Below are positions 1 to 8,685 of a DNA stretch of 64,000 bases, piece after piece (the first letter of the stretch is position 1; each line of letters opens with the position of its first letter). Source of the DNA: DATFVA01 sp963832715 (lineage in GTDB: Bacteria > Bacteroidota > Ignavibacteria > Ignavibacteriales > Ignavibacteriaceae); assembly GCA_963832715.1 (NCBI GenBank), contig CAWHVB010000002.1:372001-436000 (forward strand). Direction: 5' to 3'. Below the pieces are notes generated by a model that searched no databases, was not told where the DNA came from, and saw only the letters and a program-made list of their open reading frames with translations. A program made the position numbers and the translations under genes.

Positions 1-99
1 AATAAAAATGGTGTGGATTATAAGGATGAAATAGAGAATATGGATCTGCCGGAATCAATCAAAATTATTTACAAAAATTTAGAGATGTCATCCCGGTGA
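1..99 (+). CDS. C-terminal end of an unidentified protein (partial)
   Basis: An open frame enters from the left edge and ends at TGA 97-99, leaving 32 codons. The tail is polar and charged (it begins NKNGVDYKDEIEN and ends LEMSSR) and cannot be assigned to a family. It is called a gene end because the frame is open from base 1 and a 9-bp inverted repeat starts at its stop codon, as expected between this plus-strand gene and the convergent minus-strand gene that follows. It could still be a chance open stretch. Confidence 0.45.
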   Translation, partial: NKNGVDYKDEIENMDLPESIKIIYKNLEMSSR

Positions 100-121
100 C
101 CTGAACTTCAAATCACCGGGA
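91..121. terminator. Inverted repeat between convergent genes, possible terminator
   Basis: TCCCGGTGA (91-99) pairs perfectly with TCACCGGGA (113-121) around a 13-nt loop. The left arm contains the stop codon of the upstream partial gene, and the repeat lies between two convergent genes. There is no strong T-run on either side, so intrinsic termination is plausible but not certain. Confidence 0.4.
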
Positions 122-140
122 ATCGAAATAATAAACAGAA

Positions 141-1196
141 CTAAATGTCCTTACCTAAATTTTTCAGCAATCCTTTTATCCTGCTTTTCTGATTGTCGGG
201 AGCCATATCGTATGCTTTTGAATAATATTTTACTGCCTGTTCTTTATTCCCTTTTATACCGTAAGCTTCGCCAAGACTATCCCATACGTTCCAGGATTCA
301 GGATGATCCTTTGTATTTTTGGTGAAGATTTGAATAGCTTCATCATTCTTACCGCGCTGAAGGAGCTGATACCCATACGTATTCATTTCTGCCTCGGTGG
401 CGTTATTTATAACACCCTTTTTGAGTTCATCCGCTTCAGCTGTTTTACCAGCTGCTTCGAGCAATCCGGCTTTGGTCATCTGGTTTGTAAAATTCTTATT
501 GAGAGTAATTGATTTATCTATCCATTTCATAGCATCAGCCTGGTGAGTATTATTCATCAAGGCATAGGATGCAATCTGATTCCAGCCTTGCCAGGAGAAA
601 CCGGGTAAGTTATCGAGTTCCTTTCTCATATGATCAAGTACAATTTCATGAACGTCCAGATCTATATGAAAAGGCACTTTAAGTCTTTCCCACCTGAGGA
701 CTGCATCAACTGAATTTTCATTGGGGTTATCGAATGAATAGCTAAGCCATTCCTGGAAGTCTGCACTAACTGGTTTAACCGTAACCCTCAGCTGATCATC
801 CTTCTGATCATAATTAAAACTTCCCCATGCCCAATTATTCTTATTAAAGATAACTGTCCATTCATTTTCCGTGGGAATAAAATGGAGTCCGTATGTACCG
901 GCCGGAATATCTTTACCTTCAATTTTTACAGGATCACTAAAAGTTATTGTGGTATTTTCGTTTGCACCTCCGCGCCAGACTTCATTATATGGAACAAGTT
1001 TCCCCCATATTTCTCTTCCATTAACTTTTGGACCGTGATAGTTGATTGTTATATCCGTTAGACCTATCGTCTGTGAAATGCTTGCTTTCTGGCTGACCTG
1101 GGGAGCGGTAAGCTGAGGCTGTGCAGATACTACAGCTGCCAGCATCAGAATGAACATAATTATATAAAACACGTATATGTTAATGCCTCTTCTCAT
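141..1196 (-). CDS. Exported DUF2911 domain protein with C-terminal TPRs
   Basis: Protein of 351 residues. The start at 1196 is chosen because a GGAGG Shine-Dalgarno sits just before it; a longer frame to 1241 has none and would put 15 residues ahead of the signal peptide. A hydrophobic signal peptide ends near AAVVSAQ. The next ~150 residues match DUF2911 (ITINYHGPKVNGREIWG, WRGGANENTTITF, IPAGTYGLHFIP), a secreted beta-rich family common in Bacteroidota with no established function. The last ~120 residues are tetratricopeptide-like repeats (WNVWDSLGEAYGIKGNKEQA), usually protein-protein contact surfaces. It probably acts in the periplasm or at the cell surface. Product function is unknown; the domain call is firm. 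Confidence 0.88.
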   Translation of the reverse strand: MRRGINIYVFYIIMFILMLAAVVSAQPQLTAPQVSQKASISQTIGLTDITINYHGPKVNGREIWGKLVPYNEVWRGGANENTTITFSDPVKIEGKDIPAGTYGLHFIPTENEWTVIFNKNNWAWGSFNYDQKDDQLRVTVKPVSADFQEWLSYSFDNPNENSVDAVLRWERLKVPFHIDLDVHEIVLDHMRKELDNLPGFSWQGWNQIASYALMNNTHQADAMKWIDKSITLNKNFTNQMTKAGLLEAAGKTAEADELKKGVINNATEAEMNTYGYQLLQRGKNDEAIQIFTKNTKDHPESWNVWDSLGEAYGIKGNKEQAVKYYSKAYDMAPDNQKSRIKGLLKNLGKDI

Positions 1197-1340
1197 AGTT
1201 GACCTCCGGTTAAATAAAATCGAATGACTGAAAATATACACCGGATTCCTGGACCGCCAATTTTTTGTGATGAACGGTGAAAAAAAAGGAAATGATCCTG
1301 AATTAACCGCTTAGGAAAGATGAGCGATGACTGCCTGAAA

Positions 1341-1378
1341 CTTTAAGCAGCTCTGCCTCAATACAAAGCCGCTTAAAG
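1341..1378 (-). terminator. Probable intrinsic terminator of the propeller gene
   Basis: On the minus strand an 11-bp stem (one G-U pair) is formed by 1378-1368 and 1351-1341 around a 16-nt loop, followed by a short TTTC. It lies 43 bases downstream of the stop of the large minus-strand T9SS gene. The short T-run lowers confidence. Confidence 0.5.
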
Positions 1379-1420
1379 AATGCCCCGTCTGATTAAGCTA
1401 TTCCCGGATGATCAGGCCGA

Positions 1421-3967
1421 TTATTTTAAGAATAACATTTTCCTCACAGCAATATAACTTCCTGCTTGCAGACGGCAGTAATAAACTCCGCTGCTTAGAT
1501 GTTCCGCGTTGAAGTTTACATCATATGTTCCGGGTTGTTTTTCTTCATTGACCAAAGTTGTAATCTCATTTCCTAGTGCATCATAAATCTTCAACGTGAC
1601 AAATGACGAATAACCTATCCGGAATGATAGATTGGTTGAAGGATTAAAAGGATTTGGATAATTCTGAGATAAACTGAATCCAGTGGGTTTAGTGGATGAG
1701 GAATTAATATTTACTAATTGATCCAGGTTTATTTTATACATCGATCTTCCGTGCGTTCCTATAGCAAGGTAATTTTCAACCGGGTGGATCTTCATATCAT
1801 AAACAGAGACAACAGGCAGACCTTCTGCAATCATCTGCCAGCTTATCCCGCCGTTATAGCTCATAAATGCACCGACATCACTGCCGAGATAAAGTCTGTC
1901 CGGATTATTATTATCTACAGCAAAAGCATTTACAGGGGCATCAGGCAGATTGCTGCTTATATCGGTCCAGTCTGCACCCATATTGGTACTTTTGAATACA
2001 TGGGATTGAGGGTCGTGCCATTTCAGCCCGGAGAAGGTTACGTAAACATTATTCTCATTGTTCGGATCGACTTTAACACGTGTAACCCAGCGGTAAGGAA
2101 GCGTACCGGATATATCCGTCCAGTTAGCACCATAGTCAGTTGTTACCCAGACATGACTATCATCGGTTCCCGCATAAATCACATTTGAGTTGGTTGCGGC
2201 AACATCAATAGTTGTAACGGTTCCAAGCCTGGTACCAGGAATTCCGTCAGTGAGGTCAGGACTTACTGCTGTCCATAACTCCGCTCCGTTAGTGGTACGA
2301 TACACACGATCAGTTCCATAATAAAGAACATTATGATCATTAGGATCCATCACTACCGGGGTTGACCAGTTTGTAGGTTCATTCTGATTTATCCCGTTTC
2401 GGGCATTATTAAAATTATTCCCGCCGTCAATCGACTTTTGAAGAAAACCATTCTGAGACTCTGCATATATAATATTCGGGTCTGTGAAATCGACAACTAC
2501 ATAAAAGCCGTCACCGCCGATCAGAGCATTCCAGTCATCAAGGTTTCCTGTCTGTGTCCGGATCGAATTATTATCCTGTGTTCCCCCGTAAAGCTTTAAG
2601 GGATTATTATAATCAAGTCCTATTTCATAAAACTGGGTATTAGGCATCTCCTTGGGACCCATCCATGTTGCACCTCCGTTCGTTGAAATATAGATGCCTC
2701 CGTCATCTCCGTTAATTATATAGTTCGGATCGGCGGGGTCAAATGCAAGTGCATGATGATCCACGTGAGTCTGGTATGATAAATTCCAGTTGGCTCCGCC
2801 GTCGGATGATCTCATAAATCCCACATCCATCACGTAAATTTTATTCGGATCAGCTGGATTTATTCTAACCTGTCCGAAATACCAGCTAAAATTGCTGACA
2901 CCATTCAAAATTTCCATATCGGGATCAGCATTTGTCCAGCTGCTGCCGTAATCCGTAGTTTTAAACAAGCCGGTATATACAGCTCCGTCATTGTAAAGTG
3001 CATATGATATATTAGGATTTGTCTTTGAAATTGCCAGACCTATTCTTCCAACATTGCTTGAAGAGGCATTAGGGAGTCCAGTAGCAGGACCAAGCGGTTC
3101 CCAGGTATCTCCATTATCAGTTGACTTGTATATCCCGCTGGAAGGACCATATAAATGTGAAGAGTTGGGACGTCTTACCCTTTCCCACATCGCTGCCAGA
3201 AGAAAATCAGGGTTTGCCGGATCCATTACAATATCAATCGCGCCTGTTGAATCGGATACAAACAATGACTGGTTCCAGGTGATACCTCCGTCAGTGCTTT
3301 TGAAAATTCCTCTTTGGTGTGTTGGTGAAAAATATGATCCTACAGCCGCAGCAAATATTTCATTGGGATCAGAAGGGTTAATGATTACCCTTCCAATCGT
3401 TTCTGCGCTGTCAAGACCTATAGGGACCCAGGTGCCGCCTGCGTCGGTTGACTTAAACATTCCGCCTCCGGGCAAATTATTGTGTCCTCCGTTAGCTTCA
3501 CCTGTTCCTACATATATTATATCCGGATTCACAGGATCAACAGCAATATCACCAATTGATAAAAATGCCTGATCGTCGAATACCGGCAGCCAGGTTTCTC
3601 CTTTATCAGTTGATTTAAATACTCCGCCCGTAGCAGCAGAACAATAAACGATGTTCGGATCAATTGGGTTGAATTCAATATCAGTAATCCTTCCGCCGAT
3701 ATTAACCGGACCAGCAAATGTCCAGCTGAGTTCATCTGATTTATTAAGCGAACTCTTCATCGCCTTGACCTGCCTGAGCGCCTGAATATAAACATCGGGA
3801 TCTGCCTGCATATATGGAAAAAGTCTCTGTGTCATCATCCATTCAGAGGGTTCCGTACTTTCCTCTTCGGTCACAACCTTAGTAACATATCCAGAATTGA
3901 AAAAATAAAAGGCAGTCATCAGTGAAAGGATAAAAAATGCGAAAGAACTAAGCAGAAATTTGTTCAT
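1421..3967 (-). CDS. Secreted VPS10/BNR-type beta-propeller protein with T9SS sorting domain
   Basis: About 848 residues. An N-terminal hydrophobic segment (LLSSFAFFILSLMTAFYFF) acts as signal or anchor. The body holds many repeats with the sialidase/VPS10 signature (FKSTDKGETW, YKSTDNGDTW, FKSTNMGADW), spaced about 45-60 residues, which fold as one or two large beta-propellers. The last ~75 residues are a type A T9SS domain: SLSQNYPNPFNPST, then LKIYDALGNEI and SGVYYCRL, ending in a basic RKMLFLK tail. The protein is therefore predicted to cross the outer membrane by T9SS and be released or anchored. AGGGA precedes two adjacent ATGs; the second gives the better spacing. Family members include sortilin-like and xyloglucanase-like propellers, but no catalytic residues can be assigned here. 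Confidence 0.88.
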   Translation of the reverse strand: MNKFLLSSFAFFILSLMTAFYFFNSGYVTKVVTEEESTEPSEWMMTQRLFPYMQADPDVYIQALRQVKAMKSSLNKSDELSWTFAGPVNIGGRITDIEFNPIDPNIVYCSAATGGVFKSTDKGETWLPVFDDQAFLSIGDIAVDPVNPDIIYVGTGEANGGHNNLPGGGMFKSTDAGGTWVPIGLDSAETIGRVIINPSDPNEIFAAAVGSYFSPTHQRGIFKSTDGGITWNQSLFVSDSTGAIDIVMDPANPDFLLAAMWERVRRPNSSHLYGPSSGIYKSTDNGDTWEPLGPATGLPNASSSNVGRIGLAISKTNPNISYALYNDGAVYTGLFKTTDYGSSWTNADPDMEILNGVSNFSWYFGQVRINPADPNKIYVMDVGFMRSSDGGANWNLSYQTHVDHHALAFDPADPNYIINGDDGGIYISTNGGATWMGPKEMPNTQFYEIGLDYNNPLKLYGGTQDNNSIRTQTGNLDDWNALIGGDGFYVVVDFTDPNIIYAESQNGFLQKSIDGGNNFNNARNGINQNEPTNWSTPVVMDPNDHNVLYYGTDRVYRTTNGAELWTAVSPDLTDGIPGTRLGTVTTIDVAATNSNVIYAGTDDSHVWVTTDYGANWTDISGTLPYRWVTRVKVDPNNENNVYVTFSGLKWHDPQSHVFKSTNMGADWTDISSNLPDAPVNAFAVDNNNPDRLYLGSDVGAFMSYNGGISWQMIAEGLPVVSVYDMKIHPVENYLAIGTHGRSMYKINLDQLVNINSSSTKPTGFSLSQNYPNPFNPSTNLSFRIGYSSFVTLKIYDALGNEITTLVNEEKQPGTYDVNFNAEHLSSGVYYCRLQAGSYIAVRKMLFLK

Positions 3968-4240
3968 CATTTGTTCCCTGGTTATTTTGAAATGAAAAAT
4001 CAAAAACGAATTTGTGTTCGAAGCTAATTTATATATTTTCTACAATTTTTTATAATTCATCAACATTATATTCCAGTGCTGTCCAACATAAACTTAATGC
4101 ATCAAAATAGTTTAAGTATTAGAAAAGAAATAAAGCAATTTCTGAATCGGATGTTTGTTGGTGTTGCCTAAAAGCTGACTGGAATTAGGAGGGGAAGGTT
4201 AGTACTCCATTTGCAGGGTATGTTCTTTCCTACCCAGCCG

Positions 4241-5566
4241 TTAATCAATGAAGAGAGCAAGGATTGCGAAAATATCTATCGCAATCAGCATCATATTTAC
4301 TTCTTCTTTCTTACCTGCAAGAAGCTTAATCACTGTCCAGCTTAGAAATCCCCATATTATTCCCTGTGTAATAGAGTAGGTGAAGGGAATGAGAACAAGG
4401 GCCATAAAAGCCGGGATTGCATCATCAAACTTTGACCAATTGATTTTAAGTACAGGTTTGATCATAAAAACACCCACAATGATCAAAGCGGGGGAGGTAG
4501 CTATTGAAGGAACAATAGATAAAAGCGGTGATATAAAGATGAAAGGAATGAAGAGGAGTCCTGCTGTTACAGCAGTCAGCCCGGTCCTCCCCCCTTCCTC
4601 AATTCCTGTTGCTGATTCAATATAAGCTGTGCCGGGACTCGATCCTGCCAGCCCGGCAATGGTTGTTGCAAACGCATCCGTAATAAGAGATTCTTTAATG
4701 TTCCTGGGTTCATTATTTTCATCGAGGAGATTTGCGGCTTCTGCTACACCAACAAATGTGGAAAGACTGTCAAACATATCTGTAAACAGGAATGCAAATA
4801 TCACAGGCCATAGGGCAAGTTTTAAGGATCCTGCCAGGTCAAGCTGAAAAATCAAACTGAAATCAGGTTGAGCAAATATTCCTTTCCATGTAACCAGTGT
4901 ACTCACACCATGATTTATTGCAGCAGCATCGCCGTACCAGCGTCCGATAGGAATGGTAATAAGCGTAGTAGCAATGATCCCAATGATAAGACCGCCTTTG
5001 ATGTTTTTGATGATAAGTAAGGCAGTGATAAATAATCCGATTACAAAAGTAACTCTTACCGCATCCATTTTTGCAATTGAAACCAGGGTTGAGGGATTGG
5101 CAACTACCAGGTGGCCGTTTACAAACCCTATCAACGCAATGAACAGGCCGATTCCTGCAGCAACAGCATATCGTATCTGTCTCGGGATGGCTCGTACAAT
5201 ATAAGTCCGGATATTAAAAACCGATAAGATGATGAAAACTATCCCCGCCCAGAAAACTGCACCCAGAGCAGTCTCCCACTTAACACCCATTCCCATTACT
5301 ACTGAAAAGGTGAAAAATGCATTTAATCCCATCCCCGGAGCTACAAGTATCGGGTTATTCGCGTATATCCCCATCATTATTGAGCAGAAAGCAGATACGA
5401 TAATAGTAGCTGTAAGCACTCCGTTAAAAGGCATGCCCGCCTGACTAAGAATAGAGGGGTTCACAACAATAATGTACATTGAAGCCAGGAACGTAGTAAT
5501 TCCGGCTATGAGTTCAGTCTTTGTATTTGTCTTATTTGCTGAAAAGGAAAAATATTTTTCGAACAT
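4241..5566 (-). CDS. NCS2-family purine (guanine/hypoxanthine/adenine) permease, AzgA/PbuG type
   Basis: Integral membrane protein of 441 residues with about 12-14 hydrophobic segments. The N-terminus (FEKYFSFSANKTNTKTELIAG) and the segments NPSILSQAGMPF, PILVAPGMGLNAFFTF and GSSPGTAYIESATGIEEGGRTG are hallmarks of the AzgA/PbuG branch, which imports purine bases by proton symport. The start is ATG, 11 bases after the stop of the DUF1028 gene, so the two are probably cotranscribed. The substrate within the purines cannot be fixed from sequence. No purine riboswitch is visible because the gene has almost no leader of its own. Confidence 0.93.
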   Translation of the reverse strand: MFEKYFSFSANKTNTKTELIAGITTFLASMYIIVVNPSILSQAGMPFNGVLTATIIVSAFCSIMMGIYANNPILVAPGMGLNAFFTFSVVMGMGVKWETALGAVFWAGIVFIILSVFNIRTYIVRAIPRQIRYAVAAGIGLFIALIGFVNGHLVVANPSTLVSIAKMDAVRVTFVIGLFITALLIIKNIKGGLIIGIIATTLITIPIGRWYGDAAAINHGVSTLVTWKGIFAQPDFSLIFQLDLAGSLKLALWPVIFAFLFTDMFDSLSTFVGVAEAANLLDENNEPRNIKESLITDAFATTIAGLAGSSPGTAYIESATGIEEGGRTGLTAVTAGLLFIPFIFISPLLSIVPSIATSPALIIVGVFMIKPVLKINWSKFDDAIPAFMALVLIPFTYSITQGIIWGFLSWTVIKLLAGKKEEVNMMLIAIDIFAILALFID

Positions 5567-5577
5567 TCAGTCCCTGT

Positions 5578-6570
5578 TTATTTAACATCCATGATCCGTT
5601 TCAAATCATCCTTATTGACAGTAAGAAGACCGGGTTCGATAAGTCTCGGAGTCAGGTCTCTCCAGTTTTCATCCATGTTAAAAACTTCTCTGAAGATCGG
5701 CAGTGATTCATCCACATTTCCGTTACTTGCAAGTGTAACAGCATGCCAGTATTTCATTTCGGCATTATCAGGAAACAGTTCTTCCGCCGTTGAATATTCC
5801 TTAAGTGCCTGTTTCATATCTCCCTTTTCAACTGCCAGGTCCCCGGCATTCATATGATCGTAAGCACGGTGAACTTTCAACAGACGTTTTAACTCCTTGA
5901 TGGGTTCAGGATTGTCATCAACCCGGAGGTCGATCAGCCGGTCTTCCCAGACTTTACCCGTCGATTTTCCCCTTACTACAAGCATTGCAGCCGATTGTTT
6001 ACCACGTATATCTCCGCCGGCTTGCTGTCCGGCTTCAAGCGCTGCCACCATTCTCTCAGCTAGCGGACCGGTTGTATTCTTAAAGGCTTCAGCCATTGCC
6101 GGCCATACTTTATCGTTGATCATCAGGTTGGCCTGTGTCGAAAAGTTATCGCCTGTAAGGTTCCCAGCGGGCTGGACACATTTCTTTCCTGTATATGAAG
6201 CAACGTTCCCTTTAGAATCTATAATTGCGAGCTGCCTGAACTCTCTTCCGTCATCCGAAGCTAAAAGTGAATCGACAGCCTGCTGTGGGGTCATTCCCTG
6301 TTTTAGCATCTCAAGTCCCCTCGGCCCGAATGAGGCATTAACAAATGACTGTGTGGCTATTGCGCCAACGCCCGCTTCAGCCCATGTTACAATTGTACCG
6401 ACTGAAAACCAGTGCGACTGAACTGCCACACCCATCTCTCCCGTCTGAGGATCTCTTGCTACAATTGAAAAAGTATGGGCAAAAGGATCGTGATTATAAT
6501 ACAGCTGCGGAAACGAAACTGAAGAGAACATGATTCCGACCATTAATATCTTGTAAATAAACTTTTTCAT
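5578..6570 (-). CDS. Exported DUF1028 (putative Ntn-hydrolase-like) protein with C-terminal TPR-like region
   Basis: 330 residues with a signal peptide ending near FSSVSFPQ. Residues ~30-225 match DUF1028 (HTFSIVARDPQTGEMGVAVQS, GVGAIATQSFVNASFGPRG, GNLTGDNFSTQANLM), a family structurally related to Ntn hydrolases whose substrate is not established. The rest (about 230-330) contains two helical repeats of TPR character (GDLAVEKGDMKQALKEYSTAEELFPDNAEMKYWHA). It follows the CocE-like gene by 50 bases and precedes the purine permease by 11, suggesting one transcript for exported hydrolysis plus uptake. That functional link is inference. Confidence 0.88.
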   Translation of the reverse strand: MKKFIYKILMVGIMFSSVSFPQLYYNHDPFAHTFSIVARDPQTGEMGVAVQSHWFSVGTIVTWAEAGVGAIATQSFVNASFGPRGLEMLKQGMTPQQAVDSLLASDDGREFRQLAIIDSKGNVASYTGKKCVQPAGNLTGDNFSTQANLMINDKVWPAMAEAFKNTTGPLAERMVAALEAGQQAGGDIRGKQSAAMLVVRGKSTGKVWEDRLIDLRVDDNPEPIKELKRLLKVHRAYDHMNAGDLAVEKGDMKQALKEYSTAEELFPDNAEMKYWHAVTLASNGNVDESLPIFREVFNMDENWRDLTPRLIEPGLLTVNKDDLKRIMDVK

Positions 6571-6620
6571 TTTACGCTCCGAATAAGTGTTTTATGTTCT
6601 GATTAGTTATGCAATAGTTT

Positions 6621-8510
6621 TCAATGCGCAATTTTAACGTGCAGGGATGAAGGATGCACCGCAGAATGATAAATCCTGTTAATTGCTTTCTTAAAATTCT
6701 TCTGATCAGCTTTATAGATATTCTTAACGAAAGTCTGCGGGTTCCGGTCGAAGAAAGGGAACCAGCTGCTTTGTACCTGAATCATGATTTTATGTCCTTT
6801 CAGAAAGGTGTGATCTATATCCTGCAGGTGAAATTTCACCTTGCTCACACTGTCAGGCTCAAATGGTTGGGGATCTTCAAAACTCTTATAATACCTGCCT
6901 CTCATTATCTCACCGCGTACAAGTTCCTGGTAATCACCCATTTCAATTTTGTTTGGATTATGCCCAGGATTTAGTGCATCTGAAGGAAACTCATCAATAA
7001 TTTTCACAACCCAGTCTGCATCCGTCCCGGAAGTTGAGACATAAAGTTCTGCCTGAATAGGACCTGATATTGTAAGGTTATCCTTCAAAGGTTCAGTTTC
7101 GTAGACAAGCACATCGGGTCGCTGTGAGGCAAACCGCTGATCCTCAATCATATAATTTTTATTATAAAATCCCCGCGAGTCAAGCTGCTTAGCAGTATAA
7201 GGTACGGGCTTCATCGGATCTGAAAGATATTCATCATAACTCTCTCCCCCGTTCTCCGGTTTACTAAATGACAAAGCATGATTATCACGAAGATATATCT
7301 GATCATCTTTTACATCAGGAGGAGGCCAGGAGGAATATGACTTCCATTTGTTTGTTCCTACCTGAAAGATATAAGCTTCAGGCTGATTAAAACTCCCCTC
7401 CTCCTTCAAATAATGTTTGAAGAAAGGAATAAACATTTTCTGCTGAAAGAATTCACTCGTGCGGGAACCGAAGGAAATATCTCCAAGTGAATCCCCCTCG
7501 CTTCTCATCCATCCGCCATGGAACCAGGGCCCCATCACCAGGTAATTATCTGCACCGGGATTATTGCGTTCAATAGATTCGTAGATATGAAGGGGTCCGT
7601 AGAGATCTTCGGCATCATACCATCCCCCTACAATCATCACTGCAGGTTTAATGTTATTAAAATGCGGAAGGTTATTCTTCGCCTTCCAGTAATAATCATA
7701 GTCGGGATGGTTTATTGTCGAATCCCAGAAAGCGATGCTATGATGAAAATAATTTTTATTTACGTTTGGTAAAGGTCCCAGATCCAGAAAAAAATCATAG
7801 GCATCGGGAGAAGCATAATCAAGAGGCGGGGGCCAGTGTATCGTAAGCGAATCTCGCGGACGTCCGAAATTGGCAAAGAAGTCGAAATCCATCATCAAAG
7901 AGAAAGCGCCGTTATGGTGCATATCATCGCCGATAAACCAGTTAGCAATCGGAGCTTCAGGTGAAACTGCCTTTAAGGCAGGATGAGCATCGATGGTTCC
8001 CATAGCAGCATAGAAACCCGGATAAGAGATTCCCCACATACCAACCCGGCTGTTATTATGGTGAATGTTTTTTACCAACCAGTCAATTGTATCATATGTA
8101 TCGCTGCTTTCATCGATATCATCTTTTGTTTTTTTATCAGCTATATAGGCACGCATGTTAATGAACTCGCCTTCAGACATAAACCTTCCGCGAACATCCT
8201 GAAAAACAAATATATAACCATCCCTGACCATTTCATCAGGCACTCCGAAATTATTTGGATAATTTTTTTCGCCGTATGGTGCAACAGTATATGGAGTTCT
8301 TAACATTAAGATCGGATAATCCTCCAATGTATCTACCGGGGTATAAACTGCTGTAAATAGTTTAATTCCGTCCCTCATTGGTATCCTGTACTCACGCTTG
8401 TTGTAGTGCCTCGATATGTATAATGAATCATCCCCTGCTGACTGGGTTATTTGCAGTGGTATTATAATAAGTATAAGAATAGTAATGAGGTTTACGAAAT
8501 TTTTAAGCAT
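6621..8510 (-). CDS. Secreted CocE/NonD-family hydrolase (X-Pro dipeptidyl-peptidase S15 fold)
   Basis: 629 residues with an N-terminal signal peptide (LITILILIIIPLQITQSAG). The alpha/beta-hydrolase domain carries the nucleophile elbow GMWGISYPGF (Ser162), the acid in GGWYDAEDLYG (Asp299) and the histidine in GPWFHGG (His331), the full triad of the S15/CocE family. The C-terminal ~200 residues are the beta-jelly-roll domain of the family (LTISGPIQAELYVSTSGTDADW). Members hydrolyse amide or ester bonds: acyl-Pro peptides, cocaine, glutaryl-cephalosporins. The substrate here is unknown, but an export signal and a neighbouring permease suggest scavenging. Confidence 0.92.
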   Translation of the reverse strand: MLKNFVNLITILILIIIPLQITQSAGDDSLYISRHYNKREYRIPMRDGIKLFTAVYTPVDTLEDYPILMLRTPYTVAPYGEKNYPNNFGVPDEMVRDGYIFVFQDVRGRFMSEGEFINMRAYIADKKTKDDIDESSDTYDTIDWLVKNIHHNNSRVGMWGISYPGFYAAMGTIDAHPALKAVSPEAPIANWFIGDDMHHNGAFSLMMDFDFFANFGRPRDSLTIHWPPPLDYASPDAYDFFLDLGPLPNVNKNYFHHSIAFWDSTINHPDYDYYWKAKNNLPHFNNIKPAVMIVGGWYDAEDLYGPLHIYESIERNNPGADNYLVMGPWFHGGWMRSEGDSLGDISFGSRTSEFFQQKMFIPFFKHYLKEEGSFNQPEAYIFQVGTNKWKSYSSWPPPDVKDDQIYLRDNHALSFSKPENGGESYDEYLSDPMKPVPYTAKQLDSRGFYNKNYMIEDQRFASQRPDVLVYETEPLKDNLTISGPIQAELYVSTSGTDADWVVKIIDEFPSDALNPGHNPNKIEMGDYQELVRGEIMRGRYYKSFEDPQPFEPDSVSKVKFHLQDIDHTFLKGHKIMIQVQSSWFPFFDRNPQTFVKNIYKADQKNFKKAINRIYHSAVHPSSLHVKIAH

Positions 8511-8685
8511 TTCATCCGTCTCCCGCTGTAAAATTTACACCATTGAAATAGTGTCTTAAATAGATAACGCAAAATATAACAAAAAGCTGATTGAGACTTG
8601 ATTCTCATCATCAGGTTATAAAAATACCGGTTTATTTATATAACCAAATTTTACTAAATTTATTTCAGCTATCCCGGATGAGAAA

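Noticed and set aside
1718..2188. 156-codon plus-strand frame inside the large propeller gene
   Set aside because: Antisense shadow of a repeat-rich real gene; no homology or ribosome-binding site.
5897..6421. 174-codon plus-strand frame inside the DUF1028 gene
   Set aside because: Antisense shadow; composition is the complement of a conserved domain.
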